Of a stretch of 64,000 nt of DNA, positions 30,388-40,953 are shown piece after piece (the first letter of the stretch is position 1; each line of letters opens with the position of its first letter). This DNA is from Dolomedes plantarius (taxonomy: Eukaryota > Arthropoda > Arachnida > Araneae > Dolomedidae). Made by a program: the position numbers and the translations under genes. The stretch lies in contig OU015496.1 of NCBI GenBank assembly GCA_907164885.2, positions 186,523,781 to 186,587,780 on the forward strand, in the 5' to 3' direction. The notes below the pieces were generated by a model that did no database searches, was not told the DNA's origin, and worked only from the letters and a program-made list of their open reading frames with translations.

Positions 30388-30904
30388 GAATGTTCTAAGC
30401 AGTTTCTATTTATAGCTACACCCTTTCTAATGCAGGTCTGATTTTTTTACCCTTGTATTCCTTTCCATTCATTGTTAGTCGTGATTTAACCGTGGTAAAC
30501 CAGCGATTATACTGGATTGCAATACGAGAAAATTATGAGTTGATGAAGTAAATCAAATTTGCAGCTATTACACGGTATTCCGCATATCACGAAGATGGAC
30601 AATCTTGTTGTTTTTTAAGTTTTTGGTCATAATAGGAATCGATTCGCAAGTTGTCCTGAGATGCATTAAACCAGAGAGTTTTGAAATAAGGCGATTGTGT
30701 CTGCATTCTTTGGCCTTTAATTATAAATATATCTCTACATTATCAACATTTTATATCTTGTCATAAAACGCAGAATTAATATTTTCAATTTGAAAAAAGA
30801 AAGTTTATTACAAAAGGAATAATCAAGGTTAAAAGAGACGTTGCACTTTATGCAACGCGCGCCTGCTGGTGTACCAAAAATTGGCGCGCCCGCTGAAGGG
30901 TTGA

Positions 30905-31512
30905 TCACAAATTAGCAAATGCTTATTTTTGAAATCCCTGTCATATCTATGAAGGTAGGCGTTTATATATAGACATTCAATTTAAAAATTTTAAATATTT
31001 CAATAGGGAATTCTTTACAGTGCATTACATTATTGATGAACTGATTGTTGGGAACCTCTGCTCTATATGGTGCACCCATAGTAAAGAAGCCGACAAATTC
31101 GCGGCTTGGGATGGGCAAACGTCGAAAAGACTAAAGCCCGCTGCGCTGGAAAAAAAATCAAATTATTGTTTGATTGAATTTAAATTACAAGTATATATAA
31201 AGGACAAAAAATTGAATTTTAATTACAAGTTATAAAAAATATCCACATTTCATGAAAACATTTTTTTTCAAAAGATTATTTTTGACATCTGTTTTCTGCA
31301 TATGCAGGCTGATATTCAAATGAAAAGTACACATTTAAAAAAAATTTGTTTAATCTAATTTATTTTCATAGGAAAAAAACTTTAATTTTGCAGCGATAGA
31401 CATGAGTAATTGAATGACCTGTAAATAATGGTCAGCGTGGAAATTGGTTACCTACCGGAAGCCCGAATCCTGAATTTGCAGCTGCAGTTGACAGGTGGTA
31501 AATATACATAAA
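30905..31512. other. Non-coding stretch
   Basis: No element or recognisable gene. A 71-residue frame (31020-31235) shows no motif. Confidence 0.4.
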
Positions 31513-32062
31513 CTAGAAGGTAACCCGTCATTTTGACGTCATAATACTAATAATGACGTCATAATGGAAAAAGTATATGAAAGTTAAAAAATATCCCGAA
31601 TTATCTAACAATATTGCATTTAATCCACACCTTGTAAAAGCAAACCCTTTCATTATTTTTTATTTATTTAGTTTTTCATGCGATTGGAGAAGTAGACTGC
31701 CAAACAGTTTTTTACAGCTCACTACGCGATATGAATACTTGAGCTACTTGATTCATTCACATTCAAGTTTGTTTACTTTAAAAATTCATCGCAAAAGTAA
31801 ACAGATTTTTAAAAACTGTTAAATATACAGCTAAAAGCATCCAATTTTTTTTTTGTTCTGAATGTTTTATAGAAAAATAGGCTGAACAAACGTGATTTGA
31901 TGGAGAAGATATTAGTTTTTAGGTAAGAAAAAAATTCTGATCCACATCTGAAATCGAAATTAGGCCTAACCGGCCGTTTGTTTACTGAGGGCTTCAATTG
32001 AAAGATGAGTACAGCCCGGAAGTGTTATACAGAGACAAGGGCTATTATATATATATAATATA
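31513..32062 (-). mobile_element. Probable Helitron-like element
   Basis: On the minus strand the end is a hairpin cgtca-aaa-tgacg followed by ggttacctt and CTAG before T, a Helitron-type 3' terminus. The opposite end near 32043-32062 is an AT dinucleotide tract followed inward by agcccttgtctctgtataac, resembling Helitron 5' ends, but the TC is not preserved. Two TGACGTCA octamers lie next to the 3' end. Confidence 0.45.
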
Positions 32063-32151
32063 AGTATAAATTGGGGTAATTCCAAACTTGTGTAATTTAT
32101 TTACATACCTACATACAATAAGGATCACAAATATTTTAATTTTCAGGCTCT

Positions 32152-32375
32152 TTTACGCCAGAAGTATGGAACCAGCATAGTAACTTCGATGCCCGCACTA
32201 CGAATCATATTGAAAGTTGGCATCATGCCTTAAACAGTGCAGTTGGAAAATCGCATGTTAATATTTTTGAATTCATAAATCAAGAGTAAAAATCCAACAT
32301 GAGAACTCTGAGAATCAAATGGCATTATTGGATGCTGGCAATAAACCACTTAGAGTGAAAAAAAATGTTTGAAAA
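32152..32375 (+). pseudogene. MULE-type transposase C-terminal scrap
   Basis: The plus strand reads FTPEVWNQHSNFDARTTNH, then IESWHHALNSAVGKSHVN, then IFEFINQE and a stop at 32287-32289. A shifted frame then gives QHENSENQMALLDAGNKPLR. The R-T-T-N-H-x-E-x-W-H pattern and the (I/V)xxFxxxLxxEQ…ALDAGxxP tail are typical of MULE transposases, often paired with FLYWCH fingers in arthropods. The segment follows a splice-acceptor-like ttttaattttcag. The catalytic region is not present. Confidence 0.6.
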
Positions 32376-32759
32376 GTAATGAAAAAGTAAAGTGACTATA
32401 TTAACGAACAAATAACACTGCAAGCATTTATATCTGCTGTTGGTTATTGTTTTGTATAGTGTTGTTTTGTATTATTTATTATATTAACAAAACATGATTT
32501 AATATTAGTGTTAACCGTTAAAGCACCTTTTTTCAGAAATATATTCGTTTTGTTATAGATTGTTTTGTTATAGATTCGTTTTGTTATAGGGCTTTCGATG
32601 AGTCACCAGAAAGTTAAAAATTTCGGAAATCGCATGCTCTTTTTTTTTTTTTTTTTGAACGGTTAACTTCAGTGGCAGAGATTAGAATTCACAAAATATG
32701 CGTACGGACAGAATATTCTTCTTAGCTATTTTATGAATACTGACACGTCGAATACAGTG
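32376..32759. other. AT-rich stretch with a short tandem motif
   Basis: gttttgttatagattcg-type motifs repeat three times near 32548-32590. A poly-T run lies at 32640-32656. Nothing else recognised. Confidence 0.5.
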
Positions 32760-32767
32760 TCAATATT

Positions 32768-33239
32768 CATAGGTGTGGCGTCGGGGGGGGGGGGGGGGTC
32801 ACGGGGGTCACGTGTCCCCCAACTTAACTTGAAATAAATTAAAACGTTGATAGAAGTTCAGTTAAAATCAGAAAATTGTAGAAAGCTTTTAGCTATTTTT
32901 TTCCCGCCTTTTCAAACTGCGAAACTGAGGATTCCGATTACGCCTATAGCCTTAACATAGTTTTTGACAATGATATGATCAATAACAAAAATTCGATGCT
33001 ATATTTTCCTCCCATTTTATTTATATTATATTTATTTTTCTCATTGTATACCTTTTGCATACTACTCAAACATCAATTCTACTGTTATTCAATTTCAAAA
33101 ATGATTATATTTCATATTTTAAGGACCGTCCAGTAGTCAATGCACTGAGGAGGGTCCTAACTGGATTCAATTCGTGCCCCCTCCCCCCCCCCCCCCGAAA
33201 AAAAAAAGTGAAAAAAGTTAGAAACACGCTACGCTTATG
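32768..33239. mobile_element. hAT MITE, CATAGGCGTAGCG family, copy 1
   Basis: Ends CATAGGTGTGGCG and CGCTACGCTTATG, flanked by tcaatatt (32760-32767) and ccaatatt (33240-33247), 7 of 8 identical. A G-run of about 17 lies just inside the left end and a C-run inside the right end. It is the same family as 52312-53031 in the opposite orientation (shared gaacttctattaa, cttcagtttcgcag and tcccccaactta). Confidence 0.8.
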
Positions 33240-33696
33240 CCAATATTGCGTAACTTTCCATTTAAGCCGATAGGGTCACCAATGGTTCACATTATTGCAT
33301 CCAATAAGCGTGCTTGTAAGACAAAATTTATGTTTTTCAGAACACAAAAATGATAATTAGAAAAAAAAAAAGAGGTAATTCGTACTTTTCTTTAACAGTA
33401 CACTTCAGCAACATGAAATGAAAATATATCTTCTTATAAGAAGACACATTTTCATCAATTTTCCTCATTGAATTTTTAGAGGTTTCTTGAGTTGAAAATC
33501 AGATTTAGAAGTCCAAAATCTCCTCGCCGTTCTCAAATGTATGAAACCTTCTAAATTCGGATGTTTGTACTTGTTAATCCCTACAACAGCTGGTTGGTGT
33601 TTGGTGTTCTACGGCCACTTTTTTTATCGCCTAGAAGGAGTCAGACTTTTTGGATCGCTGGCAGCATAAACTGTTAAAAAAACTAAAATTTATTCA

Positions 33697-33756
33697 GTAG
33701 AACGAGCATTCATGAATACTCTTAGAAAGTGTATTCATGAATGCTCGTTCTATTTT
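33697..33756. repeat. Perfect 22-bp stem hairpin
   Basis: tagaacgagcattcatgaat continues to …ac, an 11-nt loop tcttagaaagt follows, then the exact inverse ending atgctcgttcta. Partial pairing continues outside (aaaattta-ttcag with ctga-taaaattt), giving a stem-loop of about 85 nt. It could be a microRNA-like precursor or a tiny foldback element. Confidence 0.7.
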
Positions 33757-33923
33757 CTGATAAAATTTAATTTCAGGTCGAAGTTCGTTCAAATTAGATT
33801 ACTTGATTTCTACGTGTGTTTTCATTTATCCACGGTAATTTGATTTGTCTTGAAGTTGAATCGAACGTCTAGGAGGGTCCGAACCATCGGACATTAATTT
33901 TAAAATCTCGTTCCAGGCCTTGA

Positions 33924-34224
33924 CAGGGCCCGATTATGAACGCTGGGGGCCCCTGGGCAGATGCTATTTGGGGCCCCCCCCTTACGGACATTTATAAAAA
34001 TACATACTATTAGAAGTACTAGGTGCATACACCAAGGGGGTTTTGGGGCCCCCTAGCATCAGGGGCCCCTGGGCAGATGCTATTTGGGGCCCCCCCTTAC
34101 GGACATTTATAAAAATACATACTATTAGAAGTACTAGGTGCATACACCAGGGGGTTTTGGGGCCCCCTAGCATCAGGGGGCCCTGGGCAAAGTCCCGATT
34201 TGCCCATGCGATAAAAAGGCCCTG
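33924..34224. mobile_element. hAT MITE with internal 115-bp duplication
   Basis: Ends CAGGGCCCGATTATG and ATAAAAAGGCCCTG, flanked by ggccttga (33916-33923) and ggccttgg (34225-34232), 7 of 8 identical. The inside contains two and a fraction copies of a unit with ctgggcagatgctatttggg, poly-C, ttacggacatttataaaa and gggccccctagcatcagg (period 114-116). The frames over it translate the repeat. Confidence 0.75.
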
Positions 34225-34279
34225 GGCCTTGGGCCTCTAACCTCTTTAGTGTATTTTTGTATGTATCTTCAGTTTGCAA

Positions 34280-34740
34280 CACTGTAACGGCTGTTATCAT
34301 CGCATGGAATGTTTTCGCGCGGCGATGACGTAACGTCACCTTATGTAATTGCGTCTGGCAACATCTAACCTTCCGATTCCTCGTGTTTGTGTGTGTGTGT
34401 GTGATTGCCACTTTCGCGGCACAATCCTTTTCTGCCGCGGCCGGACTTCGGCACTTTCTCTTATCTCTTCCCGACGTTATGTGTGTGTGTGGACATGAAA
34501 ACCCTGCGTCTGTTTCCTGTCAGAGAGAGGATCGGATGCCCGGGATTTCGTATTGGGACCAATTATCAAAATGTATACGCACCGCATATCGGTGGGTTCG
34601 TCCACATAAGATCAATCACGCGTATATCGATTTCATAGTCAACTCGCCAAATATTCGATGGATAGCAGCCAGGAGATGTGAATTGGTATTCTGCGCGAAA
34701 ACGAGACCTCGGTTTTTTCATCTTAACCCATGGTGAAAAT
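34280..34740. other. CpG-rich block with (GT)n tracts
   Basis: GC- and CpG-richer than the surroundings. It includes (GT)n at 34385-34404 and 34480-34493. Plus-strand frames of 117 residues (34383-34736) and 77 residues overlap and match nothing I know. A regulatory element is possible. Confidence 0.35.
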
Positions 34741-35021
34741 TAGTCACATATTTTCCGAGTTGGACCTTTAAAAGTTCACTAAATACATGCATGTAATATA
34801 AACATGCAAAACCTGCAATTATATGCATTCTGGAGTTGAAGATTCTGATCCGCGCGAAAATGAGATCTACTATTTTAAATTGTCGATCAAATCTGGCTTG
34901 TACCTGCCGATCCATCAACAGATATTCCGCTTGTCAGATGTTTCAGTCCAGTCCAACATGTCGCAAGATTTTCACCCTTTCTCAGCTCTCACGATTCAAG
35001 CAGCATTTCTGTGCTCTTTTA

Positions 35022-35199
35022 AGCTGGGTGCACACGAGAGATCCGGTGTCGTTGTGGCACCGCGGTTGCGATCAGGCAGTACATAGAGTTTGTACATAGA
35101 GTTTGTCGTCCGTGTGAGTCGGTTAGTTCAACTCCATGTACTGCCTGATCGCAACTGCGGTGCCGCAACGACACCGGATCGCTTGTATCGCTCCAAGCC
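35022..35199. mobile_element. PIF/Harbinger-like MITE, second copy of the 9.4-kb family
   Basis: Ends AGCTGGGTGCACACGAG and GCTCCAAGCC, with TTA on both sides (35019-35021, 35200-35202). Arms share gatccggtgtcgttg and gatcaggcagtacat with their inverses. At 178 bp it lacks the hairpin core of the 9.4-kb copy and contains a small duplication of acatagagttt. Confidence 0.75.
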
Positions 35200-35229
35200 T
35201 TAGATTTTCAATCGGGTACACAACATGAT

Positions 35230-35272
35230 TAAGGGCGTATATATCTACCGTGTTATAGGAGGGTCATCTATA
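35230..35272. repeat. Solo terminus of the Tigger-like family
   Basis: tctaccgtgttataggaggg followed by tcatctata matches the right end of the elements at 37552-38384 and 39211-39986. No partner end is nearby. Confidence 0.5.
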
Positions 35273-35367
35273 CATAGAAAAATTTTGACTTATTTAAAAA
35301 GAAAAATTTTTTAAACTTATTTAAAAAAAAAAAAAAACATTAATAACTTCAAATTTAGATAACTTAA

Positions 35368-35515
35368 AGGCGCGCGGTGGTAAGCTCGCTGGCTTTCGGT
35401 GCTGAAAGTGCTCGGATCAAATCCTGGCGCGCGCCATTACAATACCTCTTCGCGTCATCCTTTCATAGGGGGGGGGGGGTAATGCTAGTCCGCCTGTACG
35501 GTGCCCCCATAATAA
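35368..35515 (+). repeat. tRNA-derived SINE-like repeat
   Basis: Starts ggcgcgcggtggtaagctcg with a cggatcaaatcc B-box-like motif, and the ends ggcgcgc…gcgcgcc could pair as an acceptor stem. The anticodon arm ctttc-ggtgct-gaaag has a 6-nt loop, so this is not a working tRNA. A body with a poly-G run follows. Confidence 0.5.
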
Positions 35516-35724
35516 AATGACCAGCAAAACTGCGGTGAATAACAGGCGAATGTCTAACAACAAAAGTTCCTTCACATTTAAAAAAAAAAATCTAAAATTT
35601 ATTGCTTTGGATAGCCTAAAAATTTCGTATTTTTACTGTCTCATTTTGGCGACTATTTCATCTGCGTATGAGGTGCTCGCCTCGCAGTCTCACCAGTGAG
35701 ACTGATCCTGATTGTTATTTAGAA

Positions 35725-36406
35725 CAGGGGTCTCCAGACTTTTTAGCCTAAGGGCCACACTGACTCCCCCACTAAGTGTCAAGACCTACCTAGATAGCTC
35801 ATCTAGGTAGGTCTAAAACAACCTAGTAAAGCCAACATATTGTAGTTTTGAATTACGGGCAAATTTTCGTTCCGAATTTTATAAGAGTTTCATCAATTAC
35901 ATAAATTTGCCCGTGGTTTTTTTTTCCTCTCTCGGCATTCCTTATCTGTGTGAAAAAAAAACATTCTCCAATATAAAATATACAAAAAATATTTACAGAT
36001 CGAAATTAACTGATGAGCATTTGAAGTCTTTGTTGATAATTTCCTCTAATAAACTTGATCCACAACTACAAACCATTGTCAGTGGAAAGTTACGGCTACA
36101 TAAATCTCATTAATCATAATTATAATGCTAAATTTCATTATGAAAATTACCTATCTATGTCGCTTATTGTAAGTTTTTAGGATAATTATCATATCATTAA
36201 TTGCAGTTAAAATGTTCAATTTCATTACGTATGTCAGTTATTGTGTTTCGTAATTGGCCGTTAAATTAAAAACATCCGATTATTATTTTGTAAGATTTAC
36301 TGACATTGTAAATTTTACAATGTTATGAAAATAAACTATGGCGGGCATGTCCGGACCGCTACCGCGGGCCGGTGTTGGCCCGCGGGCCGTAGTTTGGAGA
36401 CCCTTG
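35725..36406. mobile_element. hAT non-autonomous element, CAGGGGTCTCC type
   Basis: Ends CAGGGGTCTCCAGACTTTT and AGTTTGGAGACCCTTG. The 8-mers outside, atttagaa and gtgtagaa, match at 6 of 8. Sub-terminal ggccgcgggcc-type palindromic GC blocks lie near the right end, as in Charlie-like hATs. No coding remnant. Confidence 0.7.
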
Positions 36407-36556
36407 GTGTAGAATAATAAACACAGTAGAAAAATCATAAAGATTCTAAAACGTTTTGAACGGAACCTAGTTACAAGTCCCGTTTCACATTTTAAAATGT
36501 AATTTGACATCTGTTCTACCTCCCCTCTTTTCTTCGTTTTCTACTTACTGAAGAAG

Positions 36557-36558
36557 TG

Positions 36559-36597
<39 letters not shown>
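36557..36597. repeat. (GA)n microsatellite
   Basis: About 18 GA units with flanking gaaagaaa. Confidence 0.9.
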
Positions 36598-37551
36598 TTT
36601 TTATCATCAGAAACCGACAATTAGGGACGGCTCTCCTTTTAGCATCGCGAAGTGCCATTTTTCGAGTGACCCTTTAGAAAAAAAATAAAAAAGCTTTTAA
36701 CTCCCGGCCTCGCTTTCAGATAACGTGCCAAGCGGAGATTTGAAAGTTGGGAGGACTGTCGCATCCCTTTTTCGAACATCCCTCGAGGTGGGGGACGGAG
36801 TAAAGAATGACCTGTCACAGGTCCGTCCGCGTCCCCCCCCCTCATTTTTTTTTCTATTCCTACAGGGCTAGCTGAAACTTCTATTCATCCCTTCTCCAGG
36901 TCTATCCGTCCCTTGTCCAGGGTAACGAGATTTTCACGCGGGGTGGGGAAAACAGCTCAGATTTTCTCCGGAGGGTTGGGGGTTCGGAAGGATAAGAAGA
37001 GGTCAAGGGAAAGGCGCCATGCTGTCGGGTAGATAAAAAAAATAAAAATAATAATTACTAGGGCGGTTTCGAAGAAAAGCTAGTACTGCACGCAAATCTA
37101 TATGCAGTTAAATTTCGCACCGATTCTGAAGCTAACTTTTGTTGTTTTCCACAATATTAAGGGGGTACGGGACACAAAATTTAGCTACCCACAATCTGTC
37201 ATTATCCCCCTCCCCCTCTTTTATACGAAGATCATTAAATATTTCAAAATAATGTGAACAATTTGAAATTCTGTGTACGGAAATATTAAAATTTTATATT
37301 TACAGCTTGTTTAGCTTTTGATGAATCGGCAGAAGGAAAAGCTCTATTCGCTATTTTATGCATGAAAAGATTTTTTTAAATACCATAATTTGATGTTAAT
37401 AATGATGATTAAATGATGTTAATAATGATGATGTTAATTTGATGATTTATAAAAAGAATTTTTTTAAAAAAATCAGTTCTTCTTAAAGGGTAAACAATTT
37501 TTTCGGAGTAATTTTTTTTGTTTGTTTGTTGTACAAAATATTTTCAAACTA
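36598..37551. other. Non-coding stretch
   Basis: GC-balanced around 36.7-37.0 kb, AT-rich after. A tandem aatgatgatgttaa pair lies near 37390-37440. No gene recognised. Confidence 0.4.
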
Positions 37552-38384
37552 CAAGTAGCCCTCCTACAGCACGGCATCGTACAACACGATTTCGCTCTAA
37601 CACGATAGGATAAATTGCGGGAACCGTCGTATAACACTGCAACCTGTAATACGGTTTCGCTCTAATACGATAAAAAAATTGCGAAAACCTTTTTGTACAA
37701 CACTGCATTTCTATAGCACCAGATAATATGATTTTTGTTTAACACATTTAAAAACTAAATTACCTTAAAATAACGTCGGGAAGGAATAATGAACTATAGT
37801 GGCTTTACATGGAAATGTAAATATAAATCATATTTTATTCATTTACAACTCTATGAAATTACAAGAAGGCCTAAGCTTAGCTGAAAATCTTTAATCATTT
37901 TCCCCGAATGCAGACTCTTCCGCTGAAAGAAGCCGAAAATTCAAAAAGATGCTGCAAAATTGTCTATCTCCATACCGTGAAATCTACAGTGACTTTATAA
38001 GAATCAGCAGATAAACCACAATTACAGATTTTTTAAAGTGGATAGAGGGTGCAAAACATCTAAATGAAGAAAAAGGTTCTGAAAGTGAAGATGATATCGT
38101 TCAACCGAAAAAACGTTCTCGTTTGATTGTACTGAACAGTGATGAGGAAGAAATTTACTAAATTAAGGTCGCATTAAATAAAAATATTTTTAGTTTCTTT
38201 TAGTTTTGTACTATACATACATTTATATATTTAATAAAAGTTGCTTAAATGGAATTTATAATAAAAAGTGTTTGTTTTCAATAAGTTTTTGGAACGTAAC
38301 CCCCCTTTTTTGTACTGGCCCTGGGTCTCGTATAACACGGCAGTTTCTAGGAACCTATCTACCGTGTTATAGGAGGGTTACCTG
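37552..38384 (+). mobile_element. Tigger-like non-autonomous element, copy 2
   Basis: Ends CAAGTAGCCCTCCTACAGCA and TATAGGAGGGTTACCTG, with TA on both sides (37550-37551, 38385-38386). It is the same family as 4275-5021 and 39211-39986 and retains an open transposase tail near its 3' side. Confidence 0.8.
38015..38161 (+). pseudogene. Open C-terminal tail of a Tigger-type transposase
   Basis: 48 codons and a TAA with no interruption: TTITDFLKWIEGAKHLNE, then EKGSESEDDIVQPKKRSR, then LIVLNSDEEEIY. An acidic segment followed by a basic cluster is consistent with pogo/Tigger C-termini. An in-frame TAA precedes it, so no start is available. The reading frame of this tail is better preserved than the rest of the element. 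Confidence 0.55.
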
Positions 38385-38551
38385 TATTTTAGTCTGAAAA
38401 AAAAGATTTTTTTTAAGGAGAGTTTATTGAAAAAAAAATAAAGGGACGCTTCATAAATTGCATGGTGCCACTGCTGCAGATATTTACACCACCAGCGCGC
38501 CCAGCAACCATTTTTTTTCTAATCTTATTTCCTAATATGTACATAATTAAA

Positions 38552-38734
38552 CAGTCGACGCTCGTTATAACGACCCCTTGCGTCCCACAAAAAGGTCGTT
38601 TTAACGAGTGGTCATTGTATCGAAAAATTAAAAATAATATAACGTTAATGGGGATTCCATTTGGAACTTTTTTAACCAGTCGTTGTATTGGAACGGTCGC
38701 TATAATGGCCGATCGTTATAACGAGGGTCGAATG
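38552..38734. mobile_element. pogo-like MITE, short
   Basis: Ends CAGTCGACGCTCGTTATAAC and GTTATAACGAGGGTCGAATG, with TA at 38735-38736; the left flank is AA, one change from TA. Sub-terminal ggtcgttttaacga motifs. 183 bp, no coding. Confidence 0.7.
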
Positions 38735-38754
38735 TATATATTTCCGCCTATCAC

Positions 38755-39010
38755 TTAATCAAGACATTTGTTCTTCTACACGCACCGCAAAATCTGTCGA
38801 CCATTTTATTCTGGTAAGTGAACCAATATTACTCCGTATATAACCCAGGAATATCCACGCCAGACCCCACTTGGTGAAAGCTCGAGTTGCTAACAATTAA
38901 ACAGTATAAACGGTCAAAATACGGTCTACTCCAAGCTTCCAGCCTGTGTAGGGAAATTTCAGTTTATGTTGTGTTCAGATGGTATGCATCTTCACATTAC
39001 CCAGCAACTC
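38755..39010. repeat. Diverged dispersed repeat, copy 2
   Basis: Similar in order and sequence to 25630-25860 (cgcaccgcaaaatc, attttattctgg, agtgaacc, gagttgctaac, tgtagggaaattt, tttatgttgtgttcag). The class is unknown. Confidence 0.45.
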
Positions 39011-39210
39011 TTTTCAAATAAACTTTCATAGGAATGAAATCTCATACAGATATCTTGCAAGTAATTTGAGATATTTCCTTTTACAGTTGACACTCTGAGA
39101 TAGACTTAAAATATAGATGTACAGCAGGGCACATAAAAGTGCTATATCTGGTAATAGCAACATTGTAAAAACACGCTGTTTGCTTCATTTCCTTCTAAAA
39201 CCTCCATATA

Positions 39211-39986
39211 CAGGTAGCCTTCCTACAGCACGGCATCTTACAACACGGTTTCGCTCTAACACGATAACAAATTTGCGGAAACCTTTGTACAACACTGTAC
39301 TTCTACAGCACTAGATAACATGATTTTTGTTTAACACATTTAAAAACTGAATTACCTTAAAATGACGACGGGAAGGAATAATGAACTATAGTGGCTTTAC
39401 ATGAAAATGTATTAACAAATTATAATTTATTCATTTATAACTCTATAAAATTACAAAAAGGCCTAAGCTTAGCCGAAAATCTTGAATCATTTTTCCTGAA
39501 TGCAGATCCTTCCGCTGATAGAAGCCGAAAATTCAAAAGGGAGTTGCAAAATTAATTGTCCATCTCCATACTGTGAATCTACAATGGCCTTGTAAGAACT
39601 AGCAAATAAACCAAAATTAGAGATCTTTTAAAGAGGATAGAAGGTGCACAAAATCTAAATGAAGAAAAAGGTTCTGAAAGTATAGCTGATATTCTTTAAT
39701 CGAAAAAAGGTTTTCGTTTGATTGATCTGAGCTGTGATGAGGAAGAAATTTATTAATTTAAGGTCGCATTAAATTAAAATAATATTTTTGTTTCTTTTTA
39801 TTTTGTGTTATACATACATTTATATTTTTAATAAAAAATTAAGTTGCTTATATGGAATTAAAAAAAAAAATGTTTGTTTTTAATAAGGTTTCAGAACGTA
39901 ACCCCCCTTTTTTGAACTGTCTCTGGGTCTCATATAACACGGTATTTTCTAGGAACCTATCTACCGTGTTATAGGAGTGTTACCTG
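39211..39986 (+). mobile_element. Tigger-like non-autonomous element, copy 3
   Basis: Ends CAGGTAGCCTTCCTACAGCA and TATAGGAGTGTTACCTG, with TA on both sides (39209-39210, 39987-39988). The internal transposase tail (near 39600-39755) is recognisable from aatgaagaaaaaggttctg but has lost its frame. Confidence 0.8.
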
Positions 39987-39988
39987 TA

Positions 39989-40355
39989 CTATATTTTAAG
40001 ATAAATTTAAAAAAAAATATTGTGTTTTCGACCCCCTTGGAACATAGCGCGAGCACACAAGAAGGAATTAATTACCTCTACTATGCTAAGGACTTAGTGT
40101 GCGCCAGTCTGCATTACTTCCGCTTAAATTCTCGATATATGGTTATTTGCTGACCTCTTTGGCACGAAATCTTGCTGATCATAGCAGCAATTGTTGCATC
40201 TGTGATCAGTAAGGCAAAGCAACGTGTGTGTCGTCGTATTGCAAAATTAACACGTTTAATTTAATGTATTTATAAATGTAATTTAGAAGGATCATCATCC
40301 CCCCCCCCTCCTCACACACAGGCCTTTTTAAAAAAAATTAAATATAAAATCCTAA
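39989..40355. other. Non-coding stretch
   Basis: Nothing recognised. A C-run lies at 40300-40309. Confidence 0.4.
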
Positions 40356-40357
40356 TA

Positions 40358-40951
40358 CAGTCGAACCTCCATACATCGAAGTAGCAAAATGCGCAAAAAA
40401 AAATTCGATATATAGAATTGAGCTTAGTCTTAACATAATTCTCCTTAAAAAAAAATTTAAAGCTAATTTTAATATACGAAACTCCATTTCTAATTTATTT
40501 GCGAATCCCATTAAATAAAATTTAATAACTAAAAAATGAATTAAAATGAAAGATTTATTGATTACTACATATCTTAAAAAAAAAAAAAAAAAAAAACCAA
40601 TAATGCAGACAGTGGTTACAGTGATCACATTTACATTCTTTTAAAAAAACTACGAATATCTTGCTGAACAGCTAGTTTTGCGGAAAGTTCAAAGAAATGT
40701 TCGCATTTATTCAGTCCACTAAAAACTTCATCAGGGACATTTTCCACGAATTGAAGTCCACGACATATTGTTTCAAACGCCAAAAATTGGGAGATTTCAT
40801 TCTAAAGTGGAATAAAATCTCCCAATATGTCGTGAAAAAAATTTCGATATATGGAAACAGTTTTTCTATGTAATGAACATGGAGATTTGCGATGAGTTCG
40901 ATATGTAGAAAATTTCGATATAGGGAAGTTCGATATATGGAGGTTCGACTG
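40358..40951. mobile_element. pogo/Tigger-like MITE with ATATCGAA sub-terminal repeats
   Basis: Ends CAGTCGAACCTCCATACATC and ATATGGAGGTTCGACTG, with TA on both sides (40356-40357, 40952-40953). The motif ttcgatatatgg recurs several times inside the right 150 bp. A hairpin (gggagatttcattctaaagt…gaataaaatctccc) sits near 40790-40822. Confidence 0.8.
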
Positions 40952-40953
40952 TA

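Larger units (their letters stand above)
29451..30900. mobile_element. piggyBac-like non-autonomous element hosting a hAT
   Basis: Termini CCCTTCAGCGGGCGCGCC and GGCGCGCCCGCTGAAGGG are exact inverses. The flanking 4-mers are TAAA (29447-29450) and TTGA (30901-30904), each one change from TTAA, the piggyBac target. Without the nested hAT it is about 590 bp. The interior has no coding remnant. Confidence 0.65.

Noticed and set aside
34383..34736. 117-residue host protein
   Set aside because: Begins with a GT-repeat-encoded VCVCV run, overlaps other frames and shows no domain.
35368..35440. Functional tRNA gene
   Set aside because: An acceptor stem can pair, but the anticodon loop has 6 nt and the D-arm is irregular; better a SINE head.
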